64,000 nucleotides of DNA from UBA4742 sp963734965 (GTDB taxonomy: Bacteria > Actinomycetota > Acidimicrobiia > Acidimicrobiales > Acidimicrobilacustridaceae): positions 372,001 to 436,000 of the forward strand of contig CAVTJK010000003.1 in the NCBI GenBank assembly GCA_963734965.1, in the 5' to 3' direction. Shown one piece after another: positions 34,142 through 42,536 of this stretch. Made by a program: the position numbers and the translations under genes. How positions within the stretch are numbered: position 1 is the first letter of the stretch; every line of letters begins with the position of its first letter. The notes under the pieces were generated by a model. The model was given only the letters and a program-made list of their open reading frames with translations. It was not told the origin of the DNA and made no database searches.

Positions 34142-34546
34142 ATGCCGGTGAACCTCCCGCGGTGGCACCACGATCAGAACGTCGAGCCTGTCGCGACGGT
34201 GCGCTCCAGACGTGTCATCGGTCCCTTGATCGCGGCGTTCGTCGTCGCCCTCGCGCTGGCTGGGTGCGGCAGCTCGGGGTCCAAGACCTCGACCGGCTCG
34301 ACGTCGGGCACCGCGGGGGCCTCGAGCGCGACCGCCGCTCCCAGCTCGACCACGACCATGGCTCCGTCCACCACCGCGGCCCCCACGACGACGGCGCTCC
34401 CCGCGACGACGGCCGCGCCCACCACCATGGCGCCGCCCCGCACGACGGCGCCGCCGCCGGCGACGATGGCCGCCCCCCGCACGACGACAGCCCCGCCGAC
34501 GACGATGGCCCCACCCACGACGATGACCCACGGATACGGGTATTGA
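34142..34546 (+). CDS. Thr/Ala/Pro-rich lipoprotein
   Basis: 134 aa from the ATG at 34142, with GAAAGGGA upstream. A hydrophobic segment (PLIAAFVVALALAGCG) ends in a good lipobox (ALAGC) near residue 41. The mature part is almost entirely T, A, P, M repeats (TTTAPPTTM-type), ending HGYGY, a stalk-like or cell-wall-spanning sequence. Function is unrecognised. It stands alone, followed by a hairpin at 34564. Confidence 0.75.
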   Translation: MPVNLPRWHHDQNVEPVATVRSRRVIGPLIAAFVVALALAGCGSSGSKTSTGSTSGTAGASSATAAPSSTTTMAPSTTAAPTTTALPATTAAPTTMAPPRTTAPPPATMAAPRTTTAPPTTMAPPTTMTHGYGY

Positions 34547-34563
34547 GGCCTCGCCACTGCGAT

Positions 34564-34589
34564 CTACCCCGTTGCTCCCACCGGGGTAG
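34564..34589 (+). terminator. Hairpin after lipoprotein gene
   Basis: CTACCCCG (34564-34571) and CGGGGTAG (34582-34589) form a perfect 8-bp stem, 18 bases after the stop. No T-run follows, as is common in high-GC actinobacteria. Confidence 0.5.
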
Positions 34590-34666
34590 CCCCAGCCCCG
34601 CCGCCCCGCTCGAAAGCCGGGCGGCGCGGCTGGCGGTCACCGAGATCTGGACCCGAAAAGCGCCGG

Positions 34667-34689
34667 TCTGGGCCCGATGCGGGCCCAGA
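34667..34689 (+). other. Hairpin upstream of cold-shock gene
   Basis: TCTGGGCCC (34667-34675) and GGGCCCAGA (34681-34689) form a perfect 9-bp stem with a 5-base loop, 85 bases before the cspA start. It could be a terminator of upstream transcription or part of the cold-shock 5' leader. Confidence 0.45.
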
Positions 34690-34774
34690 TGCCCGCGACG
34701 GGCTCCGGCACCAGTAAGCTCGATTGCCGATGAGAGGGTCAACGAGGCTCTTTCCACGAAGAGAGCAGAGAACG

Positions 34775-34975
34775 TTGGCTACAGGCACTGTGAAGTTCTT
34801 CAATAGTGAGAAGGGCTACGGCTTCATCTCGCGGGAGCAGGGCGACGACGTGTTCGTCCACTACTCCAACATTCAGGGCAGCGGCTACAAGTCGCTCGAC
34901 GAGGGTCAGCAGGTCGAATTCGACGTGGCCCCCGGGCGCAAGGGCGAAGAAGCCCAGAACGTCCGCGTCATCTGA
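34775..34975 (+). CDS. Cold-shock protein, CspA family
   Basis: 66 aa from a TTG start: TGTVKFFNSEKGYGFI (RNP1 KGYGFI), DDVFVHYS (RNP2), and FDVAPGRKGEEAQNVRVI at the end. This is the full size of a single OB-fold cold-shock domain. The open frame extends 17 codons upstream, but GAGAGCAGAG before TTG and the family's usual first residues fix the start. It binds single-stranded RNA/DNA and acts as an RNA chaperone. A strong hairpin follows at 34996. Confidence 0.93.
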   Translation: MATGTVKFFNSEKGYGFISREQGDDVFVHYSNIQGSGYKSLDEGQQVEFDVAPGRKGEEAQNVRVI

Positions 34976-34995
34976 ACCAAGTCATTTGTGCGGTG

Positions 34996-35028
34996 GTGGC
35001 GGGTGTGCGCTTCGGCGCCTCCCGCCAC
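34996..35028 (+). terminator. Rho-independent-type terminator after cspA
   Basis: GTGGCGGG and CCCGCCAC form an 8-bp outer stem. Inside it GCGC-TTCG-GCGC makes a stable tetraloop hairpin. It starts 20 bases after the stop, with a T-rich but not continuous tail (TGCTGTTCCT). Confidence 0.7.
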
Positions 35029-35091
35029 TGCTGTTCCTGAGGTCGAACGCGACAGGGACGGGCCTGTCCGCCTGGGGGGTTTGAACCGCTG

Positions 35092-36948
35092 ATGTGCGGG
35101 ATCGTTGGTGTGCTCCGCTTCGACACCCGACCGGTGTCCGAAGAGCTGCTGCGGACCATGACGTCCCGGCTGGCCCATCGCGGCCCCGACGACGAGGGGT
35201 ACTGGTGCGACGGATCGATCGGCTTCGGCCACCGTCGCCTGTCGATCATCGACGTCGACGGTTCCCGCCAGCCGATGTCGGCGCGGGGCGGTCGGCTCCA
35301 CGTCACGTTCAACGGTGAGATCCTCAACTACCGCAAGCTGCGGGCCGAGTGCGACTACGCCTTCCGGACCGACGGTGACACCGAGGTCCTGCTCGCGTTG
35401 CACGACCAGTTCGGGGCGGCGGGCGTGGACCGACTCGAGGGCCAGTTCGCCTACGCGCTCGACGACGGCGACGATCTGTGGCTCGTCCGCGACCGCATGG
35501 GCATCCTGCCGCTCTTCTACTACCAGGACGACCAGTGCTTCGCGTTCGCGTCCGAGCTCAAGGCGCTGTTGCCGGCGCTGCCGCGGCAACCGTCGATCGA
35601 CACGCGCAGCCTCGACTCCTACCTCGCCCGTCGGGCGGTGGCGGCTCCGTACACATTGATCGAAGGCGTCCGCAAGGTGCTCCCGGGTCACACGTTGCGC
35701 GTGAGTCGCGACGGCCGGGTCGACCAGCGGCCCTACTGGAGCCTGCCCGACGGCGAGCCGCGAGCCATCGGCGACGAGCAGGCGGTGCACCGGGTCGCCG
35801 CCGCTCTGCGGGAGGCCGTCGACCGGTCGCTCGTGGCCGATGTGCCGGTGGGCGCCCTGCTCAGCGGGGGGCTCGACAGCAGCTTGATCGTGGCCATGGC
35901 GGCGCAGCAGATCACCGAGCCGATCCACACGTTCGCGGCAGGCTTCGGCGATCCCCGCTTCGACGAACTGGCGGTGGCGCGGGAGGTGAGCCGCCGATTC
36001 GCCACGAGCCACCACGAGGTGGTCGTCGACGCCGCCGGGTTCTCCGAGCAGTGGCGCCGCCTCACCTGGCACCGCGATGCCCCCATCTCGGAACCGGCCG
36101 ACGTGGCCGTGTTCGAGCTGGCCTCGGTGGCGCGCCAGTCGGTCAAGGTCGTGCTCACCGGTGAGGGGGCCGACGAGATCTTCGGTGGCTATCCGAAGTA
36201 CCAGTTCGCACGTTGGGCCAACTCGGCGGACTGGATCCCGGCCGGGGTCCGCCAGCCCGGCCTCGAGCGCTTGGCCCAGGCCATGCCGGCCAGTGCCCAG
36301 CGAGCTCGCATCGCGCTCCGCGCCTTGTCGGCCCCGACCGAGTCCGAACGGCTGGCACTGTGGTTCGCACCCTTCCTCGCCGCTGAGCGCCATGAGCTGT
36401 TGGGACCGATCGACGGGCGACCGTTGGGCGACACGATGTCGACGCGATCTGATCCGATCGCCCGGATGCTCGCCTATGACTGTCAGGCCTGGCTGGCCGA
36501 CAACCTGCTCGAGCGCGGCGACCGCATGGCCATGGCCGCGGGCATCGAGATCCGACCGCCGTACCTCGATCGTGAGCTGGTCGAGCTGGCCTTCTCGTTG
36601 CCGTCCAACTTCAAGGTCCGCGGCCTCACGCGCAAGTGGGTGCTCAAGCAGGTGGCCCAGTCCTACCTGCCCAGCTCGATCGTCAACCGGCCCAAGGTCG
36701 GCTTCCGGGTCCCCCTCGACCACTGGTTTCGCAACCAGCTGTGCGGGATGGCCCGCGATCACCTGCTCGACCCGGGCTCGTTCGTGGGCACCAACATGAA
36801 CACCGACGCCGTGCGGGCGCTGCTCGAGTCCCACGAGTCGGGTCGGCGGGACGAATCCATCCGCATCTGGACGCTGCTGTCACTCGAGGTCTGGCACGAG
36901 GTCTTCTTCGCCCGGCCCTTCGTGGGATCCGAGAAATCCCCGTCATGA
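35092..36948 (+). CDS. asnB: Asparagine synthase (glutamine-hydrolysing)
   Basis: 618 aa. Cys2 is the glutaminase nucleophile (MCGIVGVLRF), followed by AHRGPDDEGYW and TFNGEILNY. The synthetase domain has the PPi loop LLSGGLDSSLIVAM and the GEGADEIFGGYPKYQF motif, then QAWLADNLLERGDRMAMA and EIRPPYLDRELVE. It makes asparagine from aspartate, ATP and glutamine. Homologs of this length also act in peptidoglycan amidation or secondary metabolism in actinobacteria; nothing nearby favours those. The start is 118 bases after cspA. An operator palindrome follows its stop. Confidence 0.92.
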   Translation: MCGIVGVLRFDTRPVSEELLRTMTSRLAHRGPDDEGYWCDGSIGFGHRRLSIIDVDGSRQPMSARGGRLHVTFNGEILNYRKLRAECDYAFRTDGDTEVLLALHDQFGAAGVDRLEGQFAYALDDGDDLWLVRDRMGILPLFYYQDDQCFAFASELKALLPALPRQPSIDTRSLDSYLARRAVAAPYTLIEGVRKVLPGHTLRVSRDGRVDQRPYWSLPDGEPRAIGDEQAVHRVAAALREAVDRSLVADVPVGALLSGGLDSSLIVAMAAQQITEPIHTFAAGFGDPRFDELAVAREVSRRFATSHHEVVVDAAGFSEQWRRLTWHRDAPISEPADVAVFELASVARQSVKVVLTGEGADEIFGGYPKYQFARWANSADWIPAGVRQPGLERLAQAMPASAQRARIALRALSAPTESERLALWFAPFLAAERHELLGPIDGRPLGDTMSTRSDPIARMLAYDCQAWLADNLLERGDRMAMAAGIEIRPPYLDRELVELAFSLPSNFKVRGLTRKWVLKQVAQSYLPSSIVNRPKVGFRVPLDHWFRNQLCGMARDHLLDPGSFVGTNMNTDAVRALLESHESGRRDESIRIWTLLSLEVWHEVFFARPFVGSEKSPS

Positions 36949-36951
36949 CGT

Positions 36952-36973
36952 GCCTACCGACTGGTCGGTAGGC
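36952..36973. promoter_or_regulatory. TetR-type operator before desaturase
   Basis: GCCTACCGAC (36952-36961) and GTCGGTAGGC (36964-36973), a perfect 10-bp inverted repeat with a 2-base centre, 42 bases before the desaturase start. The TACCGAC..GTCGGTA pattern resembles operators of TetR regulators of fatty-acid desaturation. No such regulator is adjacent. Confidence 0.7.
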
Positions 36974-37014
36974 TACGGTCGGCGGGTCGATCTCTATCCC
37001 CCCTTGGATGCCCG

Positions 37015-38178
37015 ATGCCCCCCTCGCCTGCCGCTGTTCTCGACCGCCCCCCGACCGCAGCGACCGACGCTCCCGCTCGTCGGGCCCCCGATGAACGGAT
37101 CAACCGGGTCACGTCGATCCCGTTCATCCTCGTCCACTTCCTGCCCCTCCTGGCCATCTTCACCGGGGTGTCGGTCCGCGCCGTCGTCCTGTGCGTGGTC
37201 CTCTACTTCGGGCGCATGTTCTTCATCACCGCCGGCTATCACCGGTACTTCTCGCACCGCAGCTACCGGCTGAATCGGTTCTGGCAGTTCGTGTGGGCGG
37301 TCGGCGGATCGTCGGCGGCGCAGAAGGGCGCGCTGTGGTGGGCCTCGCACCATCGGGACCACCATCGCTACAGCGACGGCGAGCTCGACGTGCACTCGCC
37401 CACCCAGAAGGGCTTCCTCTGGAGCCATGTCGGGTGGATCCTGTGCGACAAGTACGCCGTCACCGACTACGACCGCATCAAGGACTTCTCCAAGTACCCC
37501 GAGCTCGTCTTCCTCAACAAGAAGGACTGGATCGCCCCGTGGGCGCTCGGGTTCGCCTGCTTCTTCATCGCCGGGTGGAGCGGACTGCTCATCGGCTTCT
37601 TCTTGTCGACGGTGCTGCTGTGGCACGCCACCTTCACCGTCAACTCGCTGGCTCACGTGATGGGTCGGCGCCGCTACGCGACCGAGGACACGAGCCGCAA
37701 CTCGGTCTTCATCGCCGCCCTCACCATGGGCGAGGGCTGGCACAACAACCACCACTACTACCAGGCGTCGGCCCGCCAGGGGTTCTTCTGGTGGGAGTGG
37801 GATCCGACCTACTACGTGCTCAAGGTCCTGAGCTGGATGCACATCGTGCGGGATCTCAAGCGGCCGCCGGCGCGGGTGCGGGCGTCCAACCGGGTGGCGC
37901 AGGGCAGCTTCGACATCGGGATGTTCCGAGCCCACTGGACCAAGGCGACCCGAGCGGTGGCCTCGTCGCACGTGGTGCAGGCCGTCCACGAGGGGAGGGT
38001 CAGCGCCTCCGATGCGCTGGCGTCGACGCGCGACGCCGCCGGCCAGACGGCCATCGCCCAGGGTCTGGCCTCGCGCAAGCAAGCCCTCGAGGGCTTCGTC
38101 CACTCGTCGCTCGAATCGGCCGAGGAGCTGGCCCGCGCCTCGCGCAAAGGCCAACGCGATCTCGGCCTCGAGACCTGA
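37015..38178 (+). CDS. Acyl-CoA/acyl-lipid fatty acid desaturase (delta-9 type)
   Basis: 387 aa. Three histidine boxes bind the di-iron centre: HRYFSH (76-81), HHRDHH (112-117) and HNNHH (243-247). Hydrophobic helices lie between them (FILVHFLPLLAIFTGVSV, PWALGFACFFIAGWSGLLIG). The family introduces a cis double bond in stearoyl/palmitoyl chains using O2 and an electron donor such as ferredoxin or a P450-type reductase. The C-terminal ~100 residues (ARVRASNRV, RDAAGQTAIAQG) are an extra helical tail compared with ~300-aa desaturases. Probably repressed through the operator at 36952-36973. Confidence 0.92.
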   Translation: MPPSPAAVLDRPPTAATDAPARRAPDERINRVTSIPFILVHFLPLLAIFTGVSVRAVVLCVVLYFGRMFFITAGYHRYFSHRSYRLNRFWQFVWAVGGSSAAQKGALWWASHHRDHHRYSDGELDVHSPTQKGFLWSHVGWILCDKYAVTDYDRIKDFSKYPELVFLNKKDWIAPWALGFACFFIAGWSGLLIGFFLSTVLLWHATFTVNSLAHVMGRRRYATEDTSRNSVFIAALTMGEGWHNNHHYYQASARQGFFWWEWDPTYYVLKVLSWMHIVRDLKRPPARVRASNRVAQGSFDIGMFRAHWTKATRAVASSHVVQAVHEGRVSASDALASTRDAAGQTAIAQGLASRKQALEGFVHSSLESAEELARASRKGQRDLGLET

Positions 38179-38280
38179 CCCGGTCGCGCAGAGACGGCCC
38201 GCGGCCCGGGCCGGCGGGCGGGACACGGACCTCGTCAAAGGTCACAGGCGCTCGGCGAGCCGATCGTCGATGATGGACGG

Positions 38281-39546
38281 GTGACCGAATCTGACATCCA
38301 CGCGCCGGCGGTCCCGGCACCGGCGGCGCTGCCGACCGATCCCGCCACAGGTCTCGGCCTGACCGACGACTCAGGGTTCGGCCCGTTCGACTGGGAGGAT
38401 CCCTGGCCGACCTATGACCGGCTTCGTGGTGAGGCGCCGATCTGGCGCAACCCGTTGGGCGAGTTCCTGCTCACCCGCCACGCCGACTGCGAAGCGGTGC
38501 TGCGCGACCCACGGTGGAGCTCGAACCCGGCCCACATCCCCGTCGAGGCCACGGCCCAGAGCGATCTCGGCAACGCCATGGCCCTGGCCGAGGCCCACGT
38601 CCTTTTGTTCATGGATCCGCCCGACCACACCCGGCTCCGCAAGCTGGTGAGCAAGGCCTTCACGCCCCGCTCGGTCGAGCAACTGCGCCCACGCGTCGAG
38701 ACGCTGGTCGACGAGATCCTCGACCGCGCCGCCGAGCGGGGCGGCCTCGACGTGGTTGCCGATCTGGGCTACGAGCTGCCGGTCGTCGTGATCTGCGAGA
38801 TGTTGGGCGTGCCTCTGGCCGATCGTGACCAGTTCGCCGGTTGGTCGTCAGACGCGACCCGCCTGCTCGACGGGATGATCGAGCCGGCCGACGTCGAGAA
38901 GGGCGTGCTGGCCATGCTCAACTTCTTCGCCTACTTCGATGCGCTGTTCGACGAACGCCGTCGTCAGCCGGCCGACGATCTGGTGAGTCGGCTGCTGGCC
39001 GTCGAGGACGACGGCGATCACCTCGAGGCCGGCGACCTGCGGACCACGATCGTCCTGCTGTTCGTGGCCGGCCACGAGACGACCATGAACCTCATCGGCA
39101 ACGGCACCTTGGCCCTGCTGCGCCAGCGCGATCAGCTCGTGCGGTGGCGCGACGATCCAACGCTCGATGCGGCGGCGGTCGAGGAGCTCTTGCGCTTCGA
39201 CGGTCCCGCCCACGTGACCGGCCGGACCGCCACCGAGGACCTCGACGTCAACGGGCACCTGTTCAACAAGGGCCAGCGGGTCGCGACCCTGATCGGCGCG
39301 GCCAACCGTGATCCCTATCGGTTCGCCGATCCGACGCGGATCGATCTGGGGCGGACTGACAACCACCACCTCGCCTTCTCACAGGGAATGCACTACTGCC
39401 TCGGCGCGGCGCTGGCCCGCCTCGAGGGGCAGATCGCGATCAGCCGCCTGGTCCGGCGCTTTCCGGACATCGAGCTGGCTGCCGAGCCGGTGCATCGCGA
39501 GCACTTCGTGCTGCGCGGGCTGCGCGAGCTGCAGGTCACGGTGTGA
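38281..39546 (+). CDS. Cytochrome P450
   Basis: 421 aa from GTG 38281. I-helix LLFVAGHETTMN (the AGxET motif), K-helix EELLR (ExxR), and heme loop AFSQGMHYCLGAALARLEGQ, with Cys373 as the proximal ligand. The layout fits soluble bacterial class I P450s (CYP107-like), which hydroxylate or oxidise small hydrophobic substrates with ferredoxin. No redox partner gene is adjacent. It follows the desaturase by 102 bases in the same direction; shared regulation is possible but not shown. Confidence 0.94.
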   Translation: MTESDIHAPAVPAPAALPTDPATGLGLTDDSGFGPFDWEDPWPTYDRLRGEAPIWRNPLGEFLLTRHADCEAVLRDPRWSSNPAHIPVEATAQSDLGNAMALAEAHVLLFMDPPDHTRLRKLVSKAFTPRSVEQLRPRVETLVDEILDRAAERGGLDVVADLGYELPVVVICEMLGVPLADRDQFAGWSSDATRLLDGMIEPADVEKGVLAMLNFFAYFDALFDERRRQPADDLVSRLLAVEDDGDHLEAGDLRTTIVLLFVAGHETTMNLIGNGTLALLRQRDQLVRWRDDPTLDAAAVEELLRFDGPAHVTGRTATEDLDVNGHLFNKGQRVATLIGAANRDPYRFADPTRIDLGRTDNHHLAFSQGMHYCLGAALARLEGQIAISRLVRRFPDIELAAEPVHREHFVLRGLRELQVTV

Positions 39547-39599
39547 CGATCGCGGGTGAGGGGTTGACGATCGCGGCTCGCGTGGGGATACTGATCGGG

Positions 39600-39635
39600 A
39601 TGTCTGCAACCACCGGGATCCTCCTTCTCATGTAG
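39600..39635 (+). CDS. leuA leader peptide
   Basis: An 11-codon frame, MSATTGILLLM then TAG, with three consecutive leucine codons preceded by isoleucine. It lies 147 bases before leuA and is directly followed by two hairpins, the second with a T-run. This is the arrangement of a branched-chain amino acid attenuator: ribosome stalling at the Leu codons should favour antitermination. Upstream GATCGGG is a weak ribosome site. Confidence 0.8.
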   Translation: MSATTGILLLM

Positions 39636-39660
39636 GCGAGCGCCACATACGGCGCTCGCC
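39635..39660 (+). promoter_or_regulatory. Attenuator hairpin 1
   Basis: GGCGAGCGCC (39635-39644) and GGCGCTCGCC (39651-39660), a perfect 10-bp stem that begins at the leader-peptide stop. A ribosome finishing or stalling on the leader would melt or release it. Confidence 0.75.
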
Positions 39661-39700
39661 GAAGCTCCTGTGCCCTCGGGCCAGGAGCTTCTTGCGTTTT
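39661..39700 (+). terminator. Attenuator terminator before leuA
   Basis: GAAGCTCCTG (39661-39670) and CAGGAGCTTC (39682-39691), perfect, with an inner GCCC-tc-GGGC, then TTGCGTTTT. A textbook intrinsic terminator, rare in this GC-rich window, placed between the leader peptide and leuA. Confidence 0.88.
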
Positions 39701-39746
39701 CCAGACCTGATCTCCGACCCAGAACCCACCCCGAAAGGTGCCTCCG

Positions 39747-41471
39747 ATGCCCCCCGAGCCCGCACGTCCGCCGGTCATGCCGTTCGAGAAGTACCAGCCG
39801 TTCGTGCCGCTCACGCTGCCCGATCGCACCTGGCCCGATCGACCGATCACCAAGGCCCCCCGGTGGTGTTCGGTCGACCTCCGCGACGGCAACCAGGCCC
39901 TCATCGATCCGATGGATCCCGAGCGCAAGCGACGCATGTTCGACGTGCTCGTCAAGATGGGGTTCAAGGAGATCGAGGTCGGGTTCCCCTCGGCCAGCCA
40001 GCCCGACTTCGACTTCGTGCGCCAGTTGATCGAGGAGGATCTGATCCCCGACGACGTCACCATCCAGGTGCTGACGCAGTGTCGTCAGGATCTGATCGAG
40101 CGCACCTACGAGTGCCTGGTCGGAGCGCCGCGGGGCATCGTCCACTTCTACAACTCGACTTCGATCCTCCAGCGTCGCGTCGTGTTCGGACTCGACCAGG
40201 CCGGGATCACCGAGATCGCCGTCAACGCGGCGCGGCTGTGTCGCAAGCTCGAGGAGACGCTCCACGGGACTGACGTGCACTACGAGTACTCGCCCGAGAG
40301 CTACACCGGCACGGAGACGTCGTACGCGGTCGAGATCTGCGACGCCGTCGCCGAGGTGATCGAGCCGACCCCGGATCGGCCGCTGATCATGAACCTGCCG
40401 GCCACGGTCGAGATGTTCAGCCCCAACGTCTACGCCGACACGATCGAGTGGTTCCTGCGCCACATCCGCAATCGCGACGCGGTGATGCTCTCCCTGCACC
40501 CCCACAACGATCGCGGCTGCGCCGTCGCTGCCGCCGAGCTGGGCGTGATGGCGGGCGCCGATCGCGTCGAGGGCACCCTGTTCGGCAACGGCGAACGTAC
40601 CGGCAACGTCGACGTGGTGACCCTGGCCATGAACCTGTTCAGCCAGGGCGTCGATCCCGAGCTGGACATCAGCGACATCGATGCGCTGCGTCGCACCGCC
40701 GAGTACTGCAACCGGCTGCCTGTCCACGAGCGCCATCCGTATGTGGGCGACCTCGTCTACACCGCCTTCTCGGGCTCGCACCAGGACGCCATCAAGAAGG
40801 GCTTCGCCGCCCTCTACGCCGACGCCGAAGCGGCCGGCCGGGGCCACGACTACGAGGTGTGGGGCGTTCCCTACCTGCCCATCGATCCCGCCCATGTCGG
40901 CCGGGACTACGAGGCGGTCATCCGCGTCAACAGCCAGTCGGGCAAGGGCGGCGTCGCCTACATCATGGAGTACGAGCACGGCTTCGACCTGCCCCGACGG
41001 CTGCAGATCGAGTTCTCGCGGAGCATCCAGACGATCACCGAGGACACCGGCACCGAGATCAGTCCCACGGCGATGTGGGACACGTTCACGTCGACGTACC
41101 TGCCGACCGACCCCACCGTCGAGATGCGCAGCCACGAGGTCAGCACCGACGCCGATGACGTGGCCACGCTCACGGCCCAGCTTCTCGTCGACGGTGAAGC
41201 GGTCACCATCTCGGGGACCGGCAACGGGCCGATCGATGCCCTCGTCGTCGCCTTGAGATCAGGGCTCGGCATCGCCCTCGACGTCGTCGACTACCACGAG
41301 CACGCCATCGGGGCCGGCGCCGACGCCGCCGCCGTCGCCTATGTCGAGACGGTCGACGGGGAAGGCGTCACGCGCTGGGGGATCGGCACGCACCCCAACA
41401 TCGTCACCGCCTCGCTCCGCGCCGTGATCTCCGCCGTGCACCGCATCCACATCGGCGACCTCGGCCGCTGA
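39747..41471 (+). CDS. leuA: 2-isopropylmalate synthase
   Basis: 574 aa. The HMGL-type barrel has APRWCSVDLRDGNQALIDPM (metal and catalytic residues), EIEVGFPSASQPDFDF, SLHPHNDRGCAVAAAELG and ADRVEGTLFGNGERTGNVD. The C-terminal LeuA allosteric domain ends in GIGTHPNIVTASLRAVISAV. This is the longer LeuA form typical of actinobacteria. It condenses acetyl-CoA and 2-ketoisovalerate in the first step of leucine synthesis and is feedback-inhibited by leucine. ATG 39747 was preferred over GTG 39738 because of its spacing to GAAAGG. Expression is probably set by the attenuator upstream. Confidence 0.95.
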   Translation: MPPEPARPPVMPFEKYQPFVPLTLPDRTWPDRPITKAPRWCSVDLRDGNQALIDPMDPERKRRMFDVLVKMGFKEIEVGFPSASQPDFDFVRQLIEEDLIPDDVTIQVLTQCRQDLIERTYECLVGAPRGIVHFYNSTSILQRRVVFGLDQAGITEIAVNAARLCRKLEETLHGTDVHYEYSPESYTGTETSYAVEICDAVAEVIEPTPDRPLIMNLPATVEMFSPNVYADTIEWFLRHIRNRDAVMLSLHPHNDRGCAVAAAELGVMAGADRVEGTLFGNGERTGNVDVVTLAMNLFSQGVDPELDISDIDALRRTAEYCNRLPVHERHPYVGDLVYTAFSGSHQDAIKKGFAALYADAEAAGRGHDYEVWGVPYLPIDPAHVGRDYEAVIRVNSQSGKGGVAYIMEYEHGFDLPRRLQIEFSRSIQTITEDTGTEISPTAMWDTFTSTYLPTDPTVEMRSHEVSTDADDVATLTAQLLVDGEAVTISGTGNGPIDALVVALRSGLGIALDVVDYHEHAIGAGADAAAVAYVETVDGEGVTRWGIGTHPNIVTASLRAVISAVHRIHIGDLGR

Positions 41472-41480
41472 GGCAGTCCC

Positions 41481-42480
41481 TCAATCGAACTCGATGGCGC
41501 TGAAGCCGCCGAGCTTGGACAGGTTGTGGCGCGCGTTGATCATCCGCACGGTGCCCGACTTGGAGCGCATCACGAGGGACTGGGTGGTCGCGCCGTTGCG
41601 GTCGTAGTGCACGCCCTTGAGCAGCTCGCCGTCGGTGATGCCGGTGGCGGCGAAGAAGCAGTTGTCGCCGGCGACGAGGTCGTCGGTGGTGAGGACGCGG
41701 TCGAGGTCATAGCCGGCGTCGAGCGCCGCGGTGCGCTCGGTGTCGTCACGAGGCCAGAGGCGGGTCAGCATCTCGCCGCCCATGCACTTGAGGGCGGCCG
41801 CGGTGATGACACCTTCGGGCGTGCCGCCGATGCCGAAGAGGATGTCGGCACCTGAGTCCGACCAGGCGGTCGAGATGGCGCCGGCCACATCGCCGTCCTG
41901 GATGAGCCGGACTCGAGCCCCTGCAGGCGCGCACCTCGTCGATGAGCTCGTCGTGGCGCGGGCGTTCCAGGATGACGGCGGTGACATCGCGCACCGATTC
42001 GCCCTTGGCCTTGGCCACCGCTTGGAGGTTCTCGGTCGGCGAGCAGTTGAGGTCGATGACCCCGGCGCACTCGGGCCCGACCGCGATCTTCTCCATGTAC
42101 ACGCACGGGCCCGGGTCGAACATGGTGCCGCGCTCGCTCACCGCGATCACGGCGATGGCGTTGCCGCGGCCCTTGGCCGTCAGGGTCGTGCCGTCGATCG
42201 GGTCGACCGCGATGTCGGTGGCCGGGCCGTTCCCGTCGCCGACCGACTCGCCGTTGAACAGCATCGGCGCTTCGTCCTTCTCGCCCTCGCCGATGACCAC
42301 GATCCCGTCCATGGGCACGCTGCCGAGCGTGATGCGCATGGCGTCGACGGCGGCGCCGTCAGCCCCCTCCTTGTCGCCGCGTCCCATCCAGCGAGAGGCG
42401 GCCATGGCCGCCGCCTCGGTGACCCGCACGATGTCGAGGGCGAGGTTGCGGTCGGGCTGGGTCGATGCTTTGTCGGCCAT
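41481..42480 (-). CDS. glpX: Class II fructose-1,6-bisphosphatase GlpX (frame break near 41924)
   Basis: 332 aa after removing one base. The N-terminal half from ATG 42480 carries SRWMGRGDKEGADGAAVDAM, IVVIGEGEKDEAPML and the metal site DIAVDPIDGTTLTAKG. The frame continues to HDELIDEVRA, then resumes as AGARVRLIQDGDVAGAI, FGIGGTPEGVITAAALKCMG and SLVMRSKSGTVR to the end. It hydrolyses fructose-1,6-bisphosphate in gluconeogenesis. In many actinobacteria GlpX is the only FBPase, so loss is unlikely and the break is probably an error. It is convergent with leuA (9-base gap). Confidence 0.92.
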
Positions 42481-42536
42481 GGCCCGACAAGGTACCAGCG
42501 CGACGTAACCGTCACGGGAAAGACGGCCCGGCCCTC

